Assembly (NCBI GenBank): GCA_945949475.1
Contig: CAMFET010000057.1
Span: forward strand, 1 to 6,165
Source: an uncultured Phascolarctobacterium sp.
GTDB lineage: Bacteria; Bacillota; Negativicutes; Acidaminococcales; Acidaminococcaceae
DNA: 6,165 bases
Direction of reading: 5' to 3'
The notes beneath the pieces are model-generated. The model saw only the letters and a program-made list of their open reading frames with translations, was not told the origin of the DNA and searched no databases. Shown piece after piece: positions 5,907 to 6,165 of this stretch; position 1 is the first letter of the stretch; each line of letters opens with the position of its first letter. A program made the position numbers and the translations under genes.

Positions 5907-5914
5907 ATAGTCAA
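5886..5914 (-). promoter_or_regulatory. lysR promoter
   Basis: On the minus strand TTGACT (5914-5909), a 17-nt spacer and a perfect TATAAT (5891-5886) make a strong sigma-70-type promoter. The transcript would start near 5880, leaving a leader of about 45 nt before the ATG at 5833. Confidence 0.85.
5892..5912. promoter_or_regulatory. Inverted repeat, candidate LysR operator
   Basis: GACATAGT (5892-5899), TTAT, then ACTAT-A-GTC (5904-5912) form an inverted repeat with one extra A. It lies between the lysR -35 and -10 and covers the -10 of the divergent promoter. Position and symmetry fit LysR autorepression with divergent control, although the exact T-N11-A pattern is not met. Confidence 0.55.
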
Positions 5915-5950
5915 GCAAGAGAGTGCGCGCATCTCCGGAAATTAAATATT

Positions 5951-5957
5951 AAAGGAG
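5951..5957 (+). promoter_or_regulatory. Strong ribosome binding site of the 23-codon ORF
   Basis: AAAGGAG lies 8 nt before the ATG at 5966, near the ideal spacing. It is among the best ribosome binding sites in the window, so the small ORF is probably translated. Confidence 0.8.
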
Positions 5958-5965
5958 TGTTCACC

Positions 5966-6037
5966 ATGACTAATACCCAAGCTATTACTTCCGCGATTTT
6001 TGTTATCCTTATGGCTGCTGCTTTTTTGGGAAAATAA
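5966..6037 (+). CDS. 23-residue hydrophobic single-span peptide, divergent from lysR
   Basis: ATG 5966 to TAA 6035-6037 encodes 23 residues: a short polar start (MTNTQ), one hydrophobic stretch (AITSAIFVILMAAAFLG) long enough for a membrane span, and a terminal Lys. I do not recognise a family. The ORF has its own promoter, a strong ribosome binding site at 8-nt spacing, and an intrinsic terminator about 70 nt after the stop, so the transcript would be only about 230 nt. Its placement opposite lysR suggests LysR control. Two readings compete: a genuine small membrane protein (accessory subunit, regulatory peptide or type I toxin-like), or the surviving first helix of a permease whose remainder was deleted, since permease genes commonly face lysR. 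A leader peptide for a gene beyond the window is less likely, because the residues show no run of one amino acid. Confidence 0.6.
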   Translation: MTNTQAITSAIFVILMAAAFLGK

Positions 6038-6105
6038 ATTGACATTTTCTTCGCCCGTTAATTGCCGTTTATCAGAAACCCTTTTACAGCATTAGTCATA
6101 AAATG

Positions 6106-6147
6106 CAGGCCAGCAAGAGCTTTGTGCTTATGCTGGCCTGTTTTTTT
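6106..6147 (+). terminator. Intrinsic terminator after the 23-codon ORF
   Basis: CAGGCCAGCA (6106-6115) pairs with TGCTGGCCTG (6131-6140). After a small internal mismatch, AGC/GCT adds three pairs around the loop TTTGT, and seven Ts follow. The T-run sits on the plus strand, so it ends the small-ORF transcript; the minus-strand tail is poor. Confidence 0.9.
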
Positions 6148-6165
6148 GTGTAAAAAAGCCTTTGA

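Noticed and set aside
5721..5918. Alternative minus-strand frame at the lysR 5' end (65 codons)
   Set aside because: It would start upstream of the lysR -10, overlaps the lysR helix-turn-helix in another frame, and matches nothing recognisable.
6039..6044. Perfect -35 hexamer TTGACA right after the 23-codon ORF
   Set aside because: No acceptable -10 lies 16-18 nt downstream (TTGCCG-like sequence there), and a terminator follows within 70 nt.
5166..6105. GTCATAAAATG repeated at 5166-5176 and 6095-6105
   Set aside because: One copy lies within lysR coding sequence. An 11-nt AT-rich match at this distance is expected by chance, with no flanking similarity.
5966..6147. Attenuator/leader-peptide reading of the small ORF plus terminator
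   Set aside because: The peptide lacks a run of one amino acid, and no alternative antiterminator pairing with the terminator stem was seen; it cannot be fully excluded because the window ends 18 nt later.

Overview
The window looks like ordinary chromosomal DNA of a Bacillota-type bacterium. Evidence: strong AGGAG-like ribosome binding sites, GTG/TTG starts, a FakA/YloV-type DAK2 fusion protein, a PerR-like Fur regulator, and the walJ-htrA-rlmH gene order familiar from Firmicutes. A lipoprotein-type HtrA and moderate base composition would fit a diderm lineage such as the Negativicutes, but that placement is inference and no rRNA or marker phylogeny is available here.

Layout, left to right. 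(1) 1-1461, plus strand: the 3' part of a fakA/yloV-like gene enters from outside and is followed 6 nt later by a PerR-like metalloregulator. The pair ends at a clear intrinsic terminator (1472-1508). (2) 1561-4051, plus strand: an extended -10 promoter starts a three-gene operon. It encodes a WalJ/YycJ metallo-beta-lactamase-fold nuclease, an HtrA/DegP serine protease with a lipobox, and the 23S rRNA methyltransferase RlmH, whose start overlaps the htrA stop by 4 nt. A 13-bp-stem terminator closes the operon (4119-4161). (3) 4052-4300: a regulatory intergenic region with several short repeats and a promoter whose spacer holds an interrupted palindrome. (4) 4301-4858, plus: a small polytopic membrane protein resembling an ECF-transporter substrate-binding (S) component, with no ATPase or EcfT gene beside it. 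(5) 4884-4922: a terminator hairpin between convergent genes. (6) 4931-5833, minus: a LysR-family regulator. (7) 5878-6147: a compact divergent unit facing lysR. Its promoter physically overlaps the lysR promoter, and an inverted repeat is shared by both. A perfect Shine-Dalgarno precedes a 23-codon hydrophobic ORF, and an intrinsic terminator follows.

Most of the window is conserved housekeeping: fatty-acid phosphorylation, peroxide/metal sensing, envelope-stress proteolysis, DNA/RNA maintenance and vitamin-type uptake. The least explained part is the right end. There a LysR regulator appears to control a tiny membrane-peptide transcript, which may be a genuine small protein or the stub of a lost permease gene. 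No CRISPR array, tRNA, rRNA, insertion sequence or phage gene was seen.
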